Of a DNA stretch of 64,000 nt, positions 11,649-24,159 are shown piece after piece. How positions within the stretch are numbered: position 1 is the stretch's first letter; each line of letters starts with the position of its first letter. The stretch is from Trochalopteron elliotii (taxonomy: Eukaryota > Chordata > Aves > Passeriformes > Leiothrichidae): the NCBI GenBank assembly GCA_024734555.1, contig JANPWX010000009.1, forward strand, positions 1,507,079-1,571,078, written 5' to 3'. The notes beneath the pieces are model-generated. The model searched no databases, had not been told where the DNA came from, and worked only from the letters and a program-made list of their open reading frames with translations. Both the position numbers and the translations under genes were made by a program.

Positions 11649-14600
11649 AGGAACAACCAGCATAGACCATGAGGACTGACTGCTGTGCACGTCAGTGCTT
11701 TTCTTATGGAGAAAGAGCTGTTATTGATGAAATCAGGACATCCAGCACTCAGCAGTTCAGTGGGAAGTGTGGTCACAGAAACCAGGCAGAGTGCAGAGTT
11801 TATACCTAGGGAAAGGGCTGCTTTCATTCTCTCTAGGAACTTTGTAGCATCCATGCTTTCTGCCTAGCTAAGACAATGCTATTTCAGTATGATTAGATGT
11901 TAGCCAAGATTCTATTTAAATGTTCCAAAGTTTTCCATGTTTAGTGCAGCAGTAAGATGATCTGATTGGTAACATGTATTGGTCTGGAGTATGCCCTGGT
12001 CTCTGCATTGTCTTCTTATTGTGGGATGTTATCCCTTGAACCCACAAAATTTATGCAATCCTGCAAACCAAACTCTCTATGCAACCATGATATCAATCAG
12101 TGGATTCACAGGGACATTGAAATCATGGGTTTAATTAACACAGATTAATGAAGATCAGCAGAAGATTTGGACCTAAGGTTGTGTAAGTCCAAATATTAGG
12201 ATGGATGTCTTGAAATATAACTGACAAGATTTTCATGTGCACTGATGTTGACCCCCAAAATGAACAGATGCTGCAGTTTCCCTGTCCTATGGATCAGTGA
12301 TTATCTTTTGTAATTTACTAAATAAATATAAACATTATCACTGTGCATTTTTGTGAATAACTCAAATTATTAAAAGATGTCCTTTACATTTGTATTTTTC
12401 TCTTCAATCTGTAATAATGATACTTACTGTTAGGTCCACATTGGTAGACTTCACATCTTGACCCCAGTGTTCATTACTGAAAGTTTGCAGTGAGTGAAAA
12501 CCAGGTCTGGGATTTGAAAATCTGTTTCAGAGAACAGTATGTCAATAAACTGGAAGCCTTTCTGGTTCAGTTATAAAGCTCATTTATGTAAGCTTTTCTT
12601 TCAGGCAGTAAATAATAATGTCTGTTGTTTTCCCCTTTGTTTTTATAATATACATTTTATCTTTTTTGTTTATGTGATCATCACAACATCCCTCCCACAC
12701 AGCATTCACATAACTTTTCTCTGTAGGGGTGGAACAGAGAGGAATTTTCCCATCACAGACATTAGTCTTCTTCGTTTAGTCTTAATTGGGGAAACTGTTC
12801 AGATGTTGTGATGATTGGCACAGTATGAATAGGAAAGGACAACAGGGTAATTCTACTCCTTGTGCCACCCTCTTACTCCCATAGAAGTCCATAGGATCTA
12901 ACTGAGGGCAAAACTTGTCTGACAGCTCCTAAAATTCACTTGGATCCCTCTCCTCCTAGACTTTATTGAAGTAGGACTGTGACCTTTACCCTATGAAGGT
13001 AGGATGTTTTGAAAGGAAATGAGTGTCATTTCCATTTTAAAAACATTAAGGTAACTGTCTTAACCAAGAATGAGGAGATAACACTGCTCACATAAAGAGC
13101 AATAAGAGTGCTGTCTATTATACAACATTTACACTTTATTTTAATCCAACTGTTAATTCACAGTAGATTTGTTTGTCAAATCCTGATCTCTCACATGTCG
13201 TTTTTGTTTTTTTTTTTTTTTTTTTTGTAAAAAACAGAAATGAGATGGTTTAAAAGAATTGTGTAAAGGAAAAAAATCACTCCAGGTATACCAGGTATAC
13301 TTGGAGTACATATTTTGCTAGAATTTAGCCACACTAACTGTAGGGAAAAAATACTAGATTCAATGCTTTCTGCTTTCAGTTTGTGTTTTATATCTTCATT
13401 CTCCTTCCATATATGGAAAAAAAAAAAGCCAGTTGTTCTCTAACAACTATGTGTTGAGCTATAAGGTCTCTGCCTATTTTATGATAAAAATTTGTAAAAA
13501 CAAGCTTTGTAACTGTGTAAAACATCTTGGACAGTCTAAATCAAAATGTTTTATACCCTATAACCTGTTTAGATTTGGTGTTAATGTCAGATTTGCCATC
13601 TGCACCTTAGTCTTCTTGGACAATGAAAGCAAATGCTAGAGTCCATTGAGTTTTTCTAATAGTGATGTTCTTACACTTTTTGGTGCAAGGCAATTGACTT
13701 GTAATAGTTTCATCCTGCAAGCACCAAGTATCTCCTCCAGAGCCCTTTAAACTCTTTAAACCCATAAAGTAATTTGAGGTAGTACAGACAGAAACTGGGA
13801 AATAAGTAGGGTTCAGTTTCTTGGTTATTAGAGCTGACTTCTTCTAAGCATTATGTAGTAGATGCTGTATTTGATGTGGTCCTTGCAATTCTCTGCAGTC
13901 CTTGTAGAGGTTGTTTGAGCTATTAAATAGCTCAAGCTTTAACACTATGAGTTAACAAAACAGTGAGGTGGGAGAAACATGCGCTCCCTATTAAAGCTTT
14001 GTCCCTGAAAGAGCCCGAGTACCTTCAGAAATCAAGCCAAAAAAGCAGACTGAGAAAAATAAGTGAAAGCAGCAGGGATTTAAAAAGCAAATGCTACATC
14101 AAAGGGACAGGAAGGAACTGCTATAACACTGCTGTGATTGCAACTGGGCACAGTCCCAGGAGGTTGGGGAACAAGCACCTCCAATAAACAGAGCTGTTTC
14201 TGTACCAAGTACTTACAAAGCCTTGGTGAAATATGGAAATATGCTTAGTAAAAGGTGATGAGTATGCTGGTATCTCACCTTCACAAGCATTACTCAATCA
14301 TCAGCAGATACAAAGCTTGTGACGCATCTTGTTACCAGCATATGAAGTTGCTGTGAACCTCAGTAAAAAGGATGCCCCCATGAAATCATTCTCTGAGAGC
14401 TAACCAGACAAAGGCATTCAGATATGCCAAAAGGCTCTGTGTAAGAGCTCAAGGCTTTGAAATGGACTAGGGAAAAAAAAACAAACAAAAAAACCCCCAC
14501 AAGGCTTTTTGGCCCATTATTTGCCAACTGAGTGAAATGACAAACCCAAGGGTAGTTACATTGACCGTACAACACCAAGGCAAATTACTAATTAGCTATT

Positions 14601-15090
14601 CATTCATTACTGAATACTCCAAGAAAAGGAGAGTGTTTATTCTGAGAATCACCATCCAGTCCTGCCTTGCACCCTGATGATCACAATGCAAATAACCACT
14701 GTGACTTGGCATAAGTTACTTGTTCCACTGTAAGCGTTCCCAAACCTCAGTCTGAGAAACAGAAGCACAGGAAGAAGTGCCTGAATTTCTCTTTTACTGA
14801 ATAGGTATGTGCCTTGGGATGTAGACCACTCCTAAAAAGAAGAAAAGGAAAGTGTCTGATGGCTCCTTATTTGCCAGCCATTTGTATAGCTGCCCAGTTG
14901 GAGCCACAGGCAGCCCTCTCTGGATTCATGATGTGCACACTGAAGCCATGATTCTCCAAACAGATATGCATGTGTTTACTTTTAGGAAAATAGGCTACTT
15001 CATTGGTGAATTTTACATGTATCAGTAGGCAATCTGTGCCAGTAAATTTTAAAATATACAAAGGAGGAAGAAAGTACAGGATTTCTGAGA
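11649..15090. other. AT-rich non-coding stretch
   Basis: No gene or clear transposon seen. It includes a 20-base T run at 13207-13226, a near-perfect 14-bp palindrome at 13279-13307, and an A-rich tract with runs of C near 14466. A pyrimidine-rich acceptor at about 12726 opens a frame of roughly 29 codons (12727-12811) of unknown meaning. Confidence 0.45.
13207..13226 (+). repeat. T20 homopolymer
   Basis: A run of 20 T bases, following a shorter TTTTTG. It is not clearly the tail of any recognised retroelement. Confidence 0.9.
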
Positions 15091-15094
15091 CATA

Positions 15095-16125
15095 AAACAC
15101 AGCAGATCTCAGAGGGTCACAATCAGTGGCACAGGGTCTGGTTGGAGGCTTCTCACTAGCGGTGTTCCCCAAGATTCAGTACTATGCACATGATTGCTTA
15201 ACTTACTCATCAGTGACTTGAACAAAGGGACAGATGCCTCCTTGGAGAGTTTGCTGATGACGCAAAGCTGGGAGGAGTGGCTGATAGCTCAGAGGTCTGT
15301 GCAGCCTTTCAGAAGGGCCTTGACAGGCTGGAGAGAGGGGCAGAGAAAAATGGTCTGAAGTTCAGCAAAGGCAAATGCAGCATCCTGTCCCTGAGGAAGA
15401 GCAACCCCAGGCACCAGGACAGACTGGAGGCTGACCTGCTGGGAAGCAGCTCTGCAGAGAAGGACCTGGGGGTCCTGGTAGACAACAAGCTGTCCATGAG
15501 CCAACAGTGTGTCCTTGTGGCCAAGAAGGCCAGTGCCGTTCCAGGTGTATCAGGAAAAACATTGACAGCAGATTAAAGGAGGTGATGCTGTGATCCTGTT
15601 CGTCTGCTCAGCCCTCATGAGGCCACATCTGGGGCTGTGACTCCTGAGCAAAAGAGAGACATAGAGTCCTTGGAGCAGGTCCAGCAGAGGGTAGTGAAGA
15701 TGATGAAGGGGCTGGAGTACGTCTCTTACAAGGAATGGCTGAGGGAGCTGGGCCTGTTTAGCCTGGAGAAGAGAAAACTGAGAGAAGAATTCACCAATGT
15801 CTATAAATATCTGCAAGAATGGTGTCAAGAGGATGTTTCCAGGCTCTTCTTGGGGGTGGCAAGCAAAAGAATGAGAGGAAACAGACAGAAGCAAGTGCAC
15901 AGGAAGTTCCTCCTGAATAAGATGAAGAACTTCTTCACTGTGTGGGTGACTGAGCACTGGAACAGGTTGTCCAGAGAATGTTGTGGAATCTTCCTCACTG
16001 GAGATACTCAGGAGCCATCTGGACACAATCCTGTGCTCTAGGTTGATCCTGCTTAAGTCGGGAGGTTGGATGAGATGACCCACTGTGGTCCCTTTCAGTC
16101 TCAACCAATTTTTTGGTTCTGTGTT
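15095..16125 (+). mobile_element. CR1 LINE, 3' part of ORF2 plus 3' UTR (inactive)
   Basis: The segment begins within the reverse-transcriptase region, where a GVPQ-like motif is readable at about 15155. It continues through the downstream ORF2 landmarks: a degraded 'fADDTKLG' (about 15250), KFSKGKCSILSL (about 15360), SSAEKDLGVLVDNKLSMSQQ (15448-15507), the VQQRVVKMMKGLEYVS helix (15679-15726) and TEHWNRLSREC (15949-15981). The 3' end has the CR1 tail CCCACTGTGGTCCCTTTCAG and a decayed TTCTGTGTTT terminus. Stops and frameshifts split it into pieces (15277-15576 and 15637-16041). The endonuclease domain and most of the RT are missing, so this is a dead 5'-truncated copy. Part of it is nearly identical to the copy at 24.2-25.4 kb. 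Confidence 0.95.
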
Positions 16126-17347
16126 TATAAAGGAAAACAAAATAAAAAAATAATGCTTAAGTCACCCCTGCCACAACAATGGTAATAATTTAAAATAAAA
16201 CGAAACCAACTCAAAATAACTCAGTACTCACATGCATAAATTAAGACTTGAAGTGCTTAGGAAGGAGCAGAACTGAACAATAAGGCCATGCTATTGATTT
16301 TCAGAGAGATAAAAAAGGACTAATTTCTAACTGACAACTAATGATAGGAACAGACTTGTTGATGTATGTGTCCAGAGTGCAGAATGGGAGGTGATATGAG
16401 GTGCTTGCAGGGCATAGCATATCTTGTAGACAAAACTGGGCATAAGAAGCTCAGTGTTGATCTTAATCTTTTGATACTCAGGTCCTTCAGCCATCTGTGA
16501 AGGGGATAGCAGAATTTTCATGTCTTGCCAGAGAGAGCATGATAATGGAAGCAGTGTATAAGGACTTAACGGGCTGAAAAATGATGTTGTGTGGCCCAAA
16601 GCACAGTAAAGGTTTTAGATATTTTTTGTGTGGATATATATTTTCATGCCTCTTCAGCTGTTTTGTAATCAAATTAGAAAACAGAGTCAATAAAAGTTTG
16701 GCATGATAGCTCTCTGAATAGCCAACAGAAAGTGAGTTTTCCCCTAGAAGCTCATTGAGTCAGCCTGTTTTCAGAACCCTTGTTAACCAAAGACATAAGT
16801 AATACAGTAAAACACAACTGACAAGCCCAAACACAACATTCTCCTCTTTGATCTGTGTGCCAGATCTTTTATGTGCCATTTGAATATCAATCTACAGCAC
16901 ACCTTTCTCCTATTTGCTCTAGAATATGCAATGTACTGAGATTTGTGATGTTGATCAAAGGAATGACTTGATTGGGATGATTAAAGTAGGAAAGGAGACC
17001 CATGTGTTTCTCTTTTTCACAAGTGCATACGAGGGACAGAAATTAATGAGAACTACATTAGGACCTGAGGAAGCATCAGCACCTTCCCCCCTTGGTCTGC
17101 AGGACTGTGAGCACAAAAAGGGCTCAGGATGAGTAGCATGCACATCTTAAACCATTCAATTCCATTTTCAAATGCAGAAAAAGATTTGCCACATGGATCA
17201 TAATGAGGGCAGGAGGACTGGGCTAGTACCTCCAGGTAGAAATCTTGGTTTGGATTCCTTTGACAAGAAGGTGTGTAACAAATCACAGCCTATTCCAGGA
17301 ATTACTAGAATTACTGCAGAAAGCTTTAGCTTTACACATCTTCTATT

Positions 17348-17460
17348 GAGTTTTTTTTTATAGTTCTTGGAAGGAGATTATTTTTTGGTTTGTTTTTTTT
17401 TTTTCTTTTGTTCATTTGTTTGATTGGTTGGTTGGTTTGCTGGGTTTAAGGTTTTTTTAA
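17348..17460 (+). repeat. T-rich low-complexity tract
   Basis: Long runs of T interspersed with GTTTG and TTGGTTGG units. This resembles a decayed poly-T or (TTTG)n tract. Confidence 0.75.
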
Positions 17461-17754
17461 TATTTCTCCACATTGCTGCCTGCCATTTGTTGTGTGGTAT
17501 CTTTTTGCAAGATTTAGTCTTCAGGAATGGGAAATGTTCAGCAAATTTTCCTTGATCTTCTACATCTCAGAGAGCTCCTTGACATTTTAATCTCTATTAT
17601 TTTTCACAGCAGCTATTGAGAAGCTATTTCAGAAGCTAAAGGTGACCTTCCCCATCTCTGAAAGACAAAATCTATTGAAAGAATTCTATGTAGGCATCTC
17701 ACATACTAGCTCCTCACAGTCATTTCTCCCAATCAATTTTTAACACTTTATGTT

Positions 17755-17840
17755 GTTGTTGGGTTTTTTTTTCTGTGTGCATTTTTTTTTGTTTTTAGTT
17801 TTTGTTTGTTTGCTTGTTTGGGTTTATTTTGTTTTTAAAG
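17755..17840 (+). repeat. T-rich (TTTG)n-like low-complexity tract
   Basis: Runs of T separated by G with TTTGTTTG units, similar in composition to the tract near 17.4 kb. Confidence 0.75.
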
Positions 17841-19099
17841 GAAAATGTGCAGCTAATTCAATTTAATGGTGGACACAACAGTCATAGTGAGAACTATCAG
17901 TACTCAGCTTTGTGTATGCACTTGGGGAATATAACCTAGGCATCCTGGGCTTGTGTATGGTGTGATTCCTACAAGATGAAGCTAGTCCAACAAGCTCTTG
18001 CATAACTTTAAACACAGTCCTTGCAATTTAGATGTCATACTCAGGGCAGAAAGACTGAAAGAAATACTGCTGGTCAGAGCAACTAACACTGAAAATGGAG
18101 CAAGCGTATTGGAGCTTTTCACCACAATATTTTTAGAAATTTCTTGCTTGTCAACATAGAGGGAAAAAAATTCCTTTCCATGGATGGGTCTACAGGCTTG
18201 TGTTCAGATGTAATTGTCAATGTGTTCCACAGTGAATCCCCTCCCTAGCGTGTACTTACATTTTCTTTGCATGAAAATGAAGACGTGAGTATGGGTGGTT
18301 AATAATGCAGTTCACAGTTGCATTATTAAGATGTCACATAGAAAACAAAGACATAAATGAATTTTTTCTATCATCTAGATTAAAATTGCTCATTTTTTCC
18401 TAATAATATACCATAGATCTCATTTCCCCCTATTAAAGCAGAGATTAACAATTTACAGGCACTTCAGGAAAAAAAATTCTAAAATTGTGTTTTAATTGAA
18501 ATTTTTCTAGCTAAGTACTATATTATTAGTAGATTATAAACTTAACAAACCCAAATGTATAGATCAGACACTTTGCTAGTACATTAGACAAAAATTACCT
18601 GAGTATATGCAGGTCATAATTTGCAGGTTTTGATTAACAGCAGTGCTTTGCATAACAGATATGTATTTTTGGAGTGCTGTGTGCAAATTTAGCTGACACA
18701 GAAAACACAGCTAATTTGTTTATTTAGTTGCACATATTAACCAAAAGGAATTTTTGCCTGCTTTTAGATCTTGTGAACAAGTTGGCATTTTCCCTGAAAA
18801 TTATGGAATGTTTTTTCAATGAAATATGAATCTTTTTAATAAATGTTAAGAAGAACATGCAAAGCAAAGCAACATGGTGTGTATGTGTAACATAGAGTGT
18901 ATATGTAATCAAGAGTGTAACCCTTTTGATTCTACAAAACATCCTGAAAGGTTAATTCTCATAGTAACATAACTATAGTTGTAGTTACCTACCAATAGTT
19001 TGCATTGTATGCTTTCTATCATAATGCAAATCTGGCTTTTGGAATGGGATGAAAAAATCACAAGTACAGCTAGACCCTTTTCTGCCAGACACTACTTTT

Positions 19100-19140
19100 C
19101 TCTCTCTCTCTCTCTTTTTTTTTTTTTTTTTTTTTTTTTT
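19100..19140 (+). repeat. (TC)n followed by a long T run
   Basis: About eight TC dinucleotides pass directly into roughly 26 T bases, giving a 41-base homopyrimidine tract on the + strand. Confidence 0.92.
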
Positions 19141-19981
19141 GAGTGGCATCCATTTCCTTTGACCAGCTAGCAGAGTTTCACTTCAGGTTAATATATTCTG
19201 ATTCCAGTTTTCTTCTCCAGCCCCATTATTTAATGGAACAGTCTTTTGGAAATTCAGAAGAGACAATATTCCACAGCATGAGGCACCCACTTTTAAAATC
19301 AGATGGCTTGGAAAGCTCACTCATCCAAGCACACTAATTGGTTGAACACTCGTGAGTGCTTTATCACATTATTTTCAAGGACTGCCCTAAATACTAGGAA
19401 GCAAGCCATGGTTCCGGTGATTAGTGCCAGAAAGCTGAATGTTAATTATTGCTGGTCTACAATAGTGTAGTGGCTGATTATCGGTACCAAATTTCAGAAA
19501 TAGACTATTGAAAGAACTAATTAAAATCCAATTATTTATATTGTGAATTTCCGATCAATTCAGTACAAAGGTTGATCACACATCCTTTTATAAGTTGTTC
19601 AGAATAGCATGAAAAATTATCAGTTTATTGGAAAGATTTTGCCAATGCAATAGAAAAGATTGTGGTAATGACATTACAAAGGATGGGAGAAAGAAATAAT
19701 AGGCATTAATTTGGTTTCTGTGAGAGCAGAAATTTCAGATCAAATTTTCTTCTTGCCAAAAGATCCAACTTTCCTGAAGGTTGACTTCTTCTGACAAAAG
19801 TAACCTAAATATATTTTCGAATATCTTCCTTTTAAATTGAATTTCACCTCTTTACCAAATTATTACTGCAAATTACTATACATATATTGCTACATATTTT
19901 CAACAAGCTAAGGCTATGTATGTTAATTTTAGATACATGTATGACCTAAGCTTGATTAGCCACTCATAATTACTATAATTC

Positions 19982-20054
19982 TTTTATTTTATTTTATTTT
20001 ATTTTATTTTATTTTATTTTATTTTATTTTATTTTATTTTATTTTATTTTATTT
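19982..20054 (+). repeat. (ATTTT)n microsatellite inside the LTR
   Basis: About 14.5 almost perfect ATTTT units over 73 bases. It sits at the place where this LTR family carries an AAATAAAAT-rich segment on its sense strand, so it probably grew from the LTR sequence. Confidence 0.95.
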
Positions 20055-20188
20055 CAGTTCTTAAACTGCTCATCTCAACCCATGGGTTTTACCTTTCTTT
20101 TTCCAGCTGTCCTTCCCATCCCACCTGGGGAGAGTGTGAATAAGTAACTACATAGCTTTTTGTTGCCATCTAGGGTTAAATCATGACA
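19982..20188 (-). mobile_element. ERV LTR fragment (5' portion), same family as 11.1 kb
   Basis: Read on the - strand, it starts TGTCATGATTTAACCCTAG at 20188, continues with GGCAACAAAAAGC, CACTCTCCCCAGGTGGGATGG and CCCATGGGTTGAGATGAGCAG, and then enters AAATAAAATAAAAT. This is the order seen at the 5' end of this LTR family. The element is cut off in the expanded A-rich tract, so only about 200 bases remain and no target-site duplication can be defined. Confidence 0.82.
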
Positions 20189-23100
20189 ACCACAAACCCA
20201 GTTCATTTGTATTTGTCAGTGACTTCCAACCAACACAGGCTATTTTACGGAATCAGATGAGGAAAAAGAAACACATGGCAAATCTAAAGGCTCTAATGAA
20301 GTATTTTCAGGTGAATAGGGGTATCTCCAAACAGAGTTGAGGCATCTCCTTTGAGGTTTTTACCACCAAGAATTTTGAAAATGATTTGCAAGACACGTAG
20401 CTGAGACACTTTGGAACTCTTGTTGACTTAGTTGATAAAGCCACAGTATGGTGCTGCCTTTCATAAGATGAAATCAATGTATATACTATAACGAATATGT
20501 TTTCAACCAGAACAGATTTCTTTTATGGATAAATTACTGTGATGAGTAATAGAATACAACTACTCAGAGATTTTTTTTGATACCTTCTTTGTTGCACGTT
20601 TGTGAATTTCTCTAGCTTCCTCTTCACCCAGTAACCAAGCTTTGCTATATCTCATTTTGCTATTACAGTAATTTATTGCCAGTTATTTTAAGACATTATT
20701 ATTAAATGCCTATAGATAATTTTACTCTGTGATAATATTACCTCTCCTAATTCTATCTTTTCTTAATCTTTGGTGAAAATATTTGCTTCACAATCCTTTA
20801 ACCATCTTTGTGGATCTTTTATAAGTTTCTCCCAATGTAGCAATATTCTTTCCTTGCAGTGCAACTGTCCAAAAATGAGGACAGTAACTGAATTTCAACC
20901 ACATTGCTACTAAATACAGAGATAAGATTTCTAGTTCAGACCCCTTTTCTTGGAAGTTAACTGGTATAATAAAAATTTGCATTTTTTTTTAATGAGGCAC
21001 ATTGATCGATCTGCTGACGTTTTTAGTTAACTGAGTCCAGATTGAAAAGTTACGTTTTGTTTACGTGAATGAAATTGGACTGGAAGGCCCATCACTAGGC
21101 AGATAATTTCTATTTATACTTCCCAGTTATTGGAACAATATTGTTTTTCTTCCAAATCTTTGTAATTTGCTTTTCTTCTAAGACTTACTGAAAAATCAGC
21201 ATTTATACTTATCAAAGTTCTGGGCCAGATCTTTAAGAAATTTTAAGCCTACTATTATACTTTATAATAGTTCCATGCTAAGTGGGAAAATGTCTCTCTC
21301 TAGAGTTTCAGGCCATTACTCTTAAGAATTGTAAACTGCTTTTTTCTCATGTGAGTCATATTGAGTTAATTGCTATCATCAGACAAGCAGATAAATTCTT
21401 GCAATAAGCGTATTTCAAAATTCTAGAAAAATAATTGTTTAGTGGAAATTCATTGTTTTCAAGCTGCTTTCTGAAACCTATTGCCTCAAGTAGTAATGTT
21501 AATGCCACCAGAATTATGAGAATTACTGCATATTTCAATACATGAAGCACTTAGCCACAGAAATAAGTGGAAATTTATCTGTTAAAAATAAAACAAATCT
21601 AAAATATACACTTTAGAAAAGAAAATCAAAACTGAGATATTGACTCACATATTTAACAAAACTCATGGCCAATTTAACACTAAACTGTGTAGCACAACAT
21701 ATTCACAGTCAACAGTTGCCACAGACACATAAGACTTCCTAGTTTATTACCATCTGAAAAGAAAATATTTCAGACTATCGCTACAGTTTCTTAGCCAAAG
21801 TTGAGGCAGATAGGATCAACTGTACATCACATTTTTAACAACGCTGAAAAGAGTTCTCTAGTTAGAAAATGTCTCTTAGAAATTACAACAAGATCACTTC
21901 TAACTGAGTATGTTTAAGAAAGGAATGTGTCAAATAAAGCTATTTCATAGAGTGTTTACCATGCTTAAAACTATACCATAGAGTACTTATAATGCTCTGA
22001 TGATCTCAGCAAGTCCTCAGCTATAAACACAATGAAGATGCTCTTGAAATCCAGCCCTGGTTGCCTTACAGTGCTGGATCAAGATTTCTAAGTTCTCTTG
22101 ACATGGTCCCCCTCTGATACTCCTAAATATTGGGAAAGTTTTTTTAATGGGTCACACTGAAGAACTCCTTAGATATAAAGATGATGAAAATTAGCTGACT
22201 TCACCAAGTACAACATGCTTATTTGGCTTCTGAAACAGTAGTTGTAATGTCCAAGATTTTATTTTGGGTCACATGAAACACTATGGTAAGGACTTACAAA
22301 GTACCAATAAGCTCCCATTTATAGGAATATGTACATGTAGTGCTAAAGATTTCCTGGTATTCTAGAATGAAATCTACGGATATCATGACTATTGTACAAA
22401 CCTGTTTTCCTCTAAATCAACAATAATTGCTTAACAATTTTTAAATATTAAAGCAGAAGGCAGAAAAGAATGGGAGGATCTGGACAAGATAGTATATAAA
22501 AATAATCAGTGATTCAAGCTGAGCACTTGATACTCATGGTGTGTCCCTTTTAAAAAAGTTCCTTCAGCATTAGAAAATTTAATTATGATGCAAGTTCACA
22601 CAAGTATCTGAGTATGAAAATATGCAGATATGCATCTACTGGGATTTTCAAGAGGAGTTAAGTGTGTAGAGGTTCTTGCAAGTAACAACAGCAGCATTTT
22701 TCTAAGGAAGGCAAGCATATTTTTATGAATTTTATCTCTAATTGTTCAAGTGTCTTACAAAGCTGAGCAAAGCTACAACTAAAGCTGAGTGAAAATTAAC
22801 TCAAAAAGCATTAAAAGCTAATTTTTTTGAGTGGATCAGTAAGTAGGCTCAGCTGAAAACACTTTAGCTCTCATTCTGCTCATATATTAACCCCTTTCCT
22901 CATGGTGTAATGCACTCTATATGCTGCCGTTCTTATGGTACTTTGTTGCCTTTCATACAAAATGAGCAAAATCAAATTCCTAAAAGATTTTAAAGGATCT
23001 TTTCTTTTGTTTCTGGTCCTCAGTGGACTTTGGTTAATTAACTAAAAATGAATAAAATATTCCTGTGGGTGTTGTCCTTGAAACAGAGGGAAAGAGTTCA

Positions 23101-24155
23101 GCCAATATGATATTTCTTATTCTCCTGTGAGAAACAGAAGTAGGGTTACAATAGTTATTCTGCTTGATAAGGTTTTTGATTAAAAAAAAAAAATTAGTGA
23201 ATAACCAGTTTTAATCCAGGGAGAGATCTACATTCAAATTGTGACAGAACTTCATTTCATAATTTTTCCTCTCCTTTTTCTACACCCCTCTTGCTTTTGT
23301 GATTAAGTAATCCTGTGTTCAAAAGTGAATGGAGTGTGGGTCATTTAATGTCTGTAGAATATCAGGGAATTTTCAGAAGCATTAATTGACTACATCTTCA
23401 AACATTTTAAACTACATTTGACTACAAACATTTTAAGTGCTTTGACAAGTGGGACTTGGCTCTTTCAAAAGGGCAGTAGGGCTGATTAGTACTATCATTA
23501 TCATTAGGTAGGTGTGCTCACAGATGCAACAAAATGTTGCATGATCACATTTAGGAACTCAGAATCAGGTAGAAGCATGATGAACTTCTGAAAGTACCAT
23601 GTCTATTGAGTGCCTCAGCTGCCACATGCATTAGGACTTAGCACCACGGACAAGTCATCCCTTTGTTTGTCATTGTCATGACATGAATTGCATATGTCCC
23701 AATATTCCTTTTCCTGTATTAATTGGGATTATCACATTGTTAGAGTCATGGTGAAAATCCAGAAAAAACCATCTTCAACTAAGTGTCCTTGCAAGGAAGG
23801 CAGTTAAGTCAAGGTCACCTTGTTTTCTGCACAGAACCCGAATGGGTGTTGGTGCACACATGCACGGCCACATGAAGTAGCTTCTTCAGCCTCAACACAT
23901 GAACCTCTCTGATTTTTGTACAGTAGAGTAAGTGTCACTGGGCTAGAGTTAGAGCTCTCAATGGAGCTACTATATAGTGTATATATATATAGTATAACTG
24001 TATGTATGTTATATATGTTTAGTATAGATACTTAGCATTATATATTATAATAAATATATCAAATTGAATTCAGACTAAGGAGGATGTGACCTTACAGGAG
24101 TGATTAATCTTAGTTTAATTGGAGATCAGATTTTATTTAATTTAATTATTTAATT
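20189..24155. other. AT-rich non-coding stretch
   Basis: No gene or transposon recognised. A - strand frame at 21356-21550 encodes a hydrophobic stretch but has no support beyond that. An AT-rich (TA)-like tract lies at 23971-24060, next to the following CR1 element. Confidence 0.5.
23971..24060 (+). repeat. TA-rich low-complexity tract
   Basis: Short TATATA runs and TATG/TTATAT variants make up about 90 bases that are almost free of G and C. It could melt easily. Confidence 0.75.
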
Positions 24156-24159
24156 TTCC

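Larger units (their letters stand above)
16126..19980. other. AT-rich non-coding stretch with T-rich low complexity
   Basis: No gene recognised. T-rich, G-spotted low-complexity runs lie at about 17348-17470 and 17755-17840. A (TC)n tract followed by T26 lies at 19100-19140. The remaining short frames look random. Confidence 0.45.

Noticed and set aside
15637..16041. 134-residue + frame as a host gene
   Set aside because: Its motifs (EKRKLREEF, TEHWNRL) are the C-terminal part of CR1 ORF2, and the element is truncated.
15550..16140. 196-residue - strand frame
   Set aside because: It is antisense to the CR1 ORF2 fragment; the + strand carries the known LINE motifs.
21356..21550. Hydrophobic - strand frame that looks like a one-pass membrane peptide
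   Set aside because: AT-rich DNA readily encodes Leu/Ile/Phe; no promoter, splice sites or known family support it.
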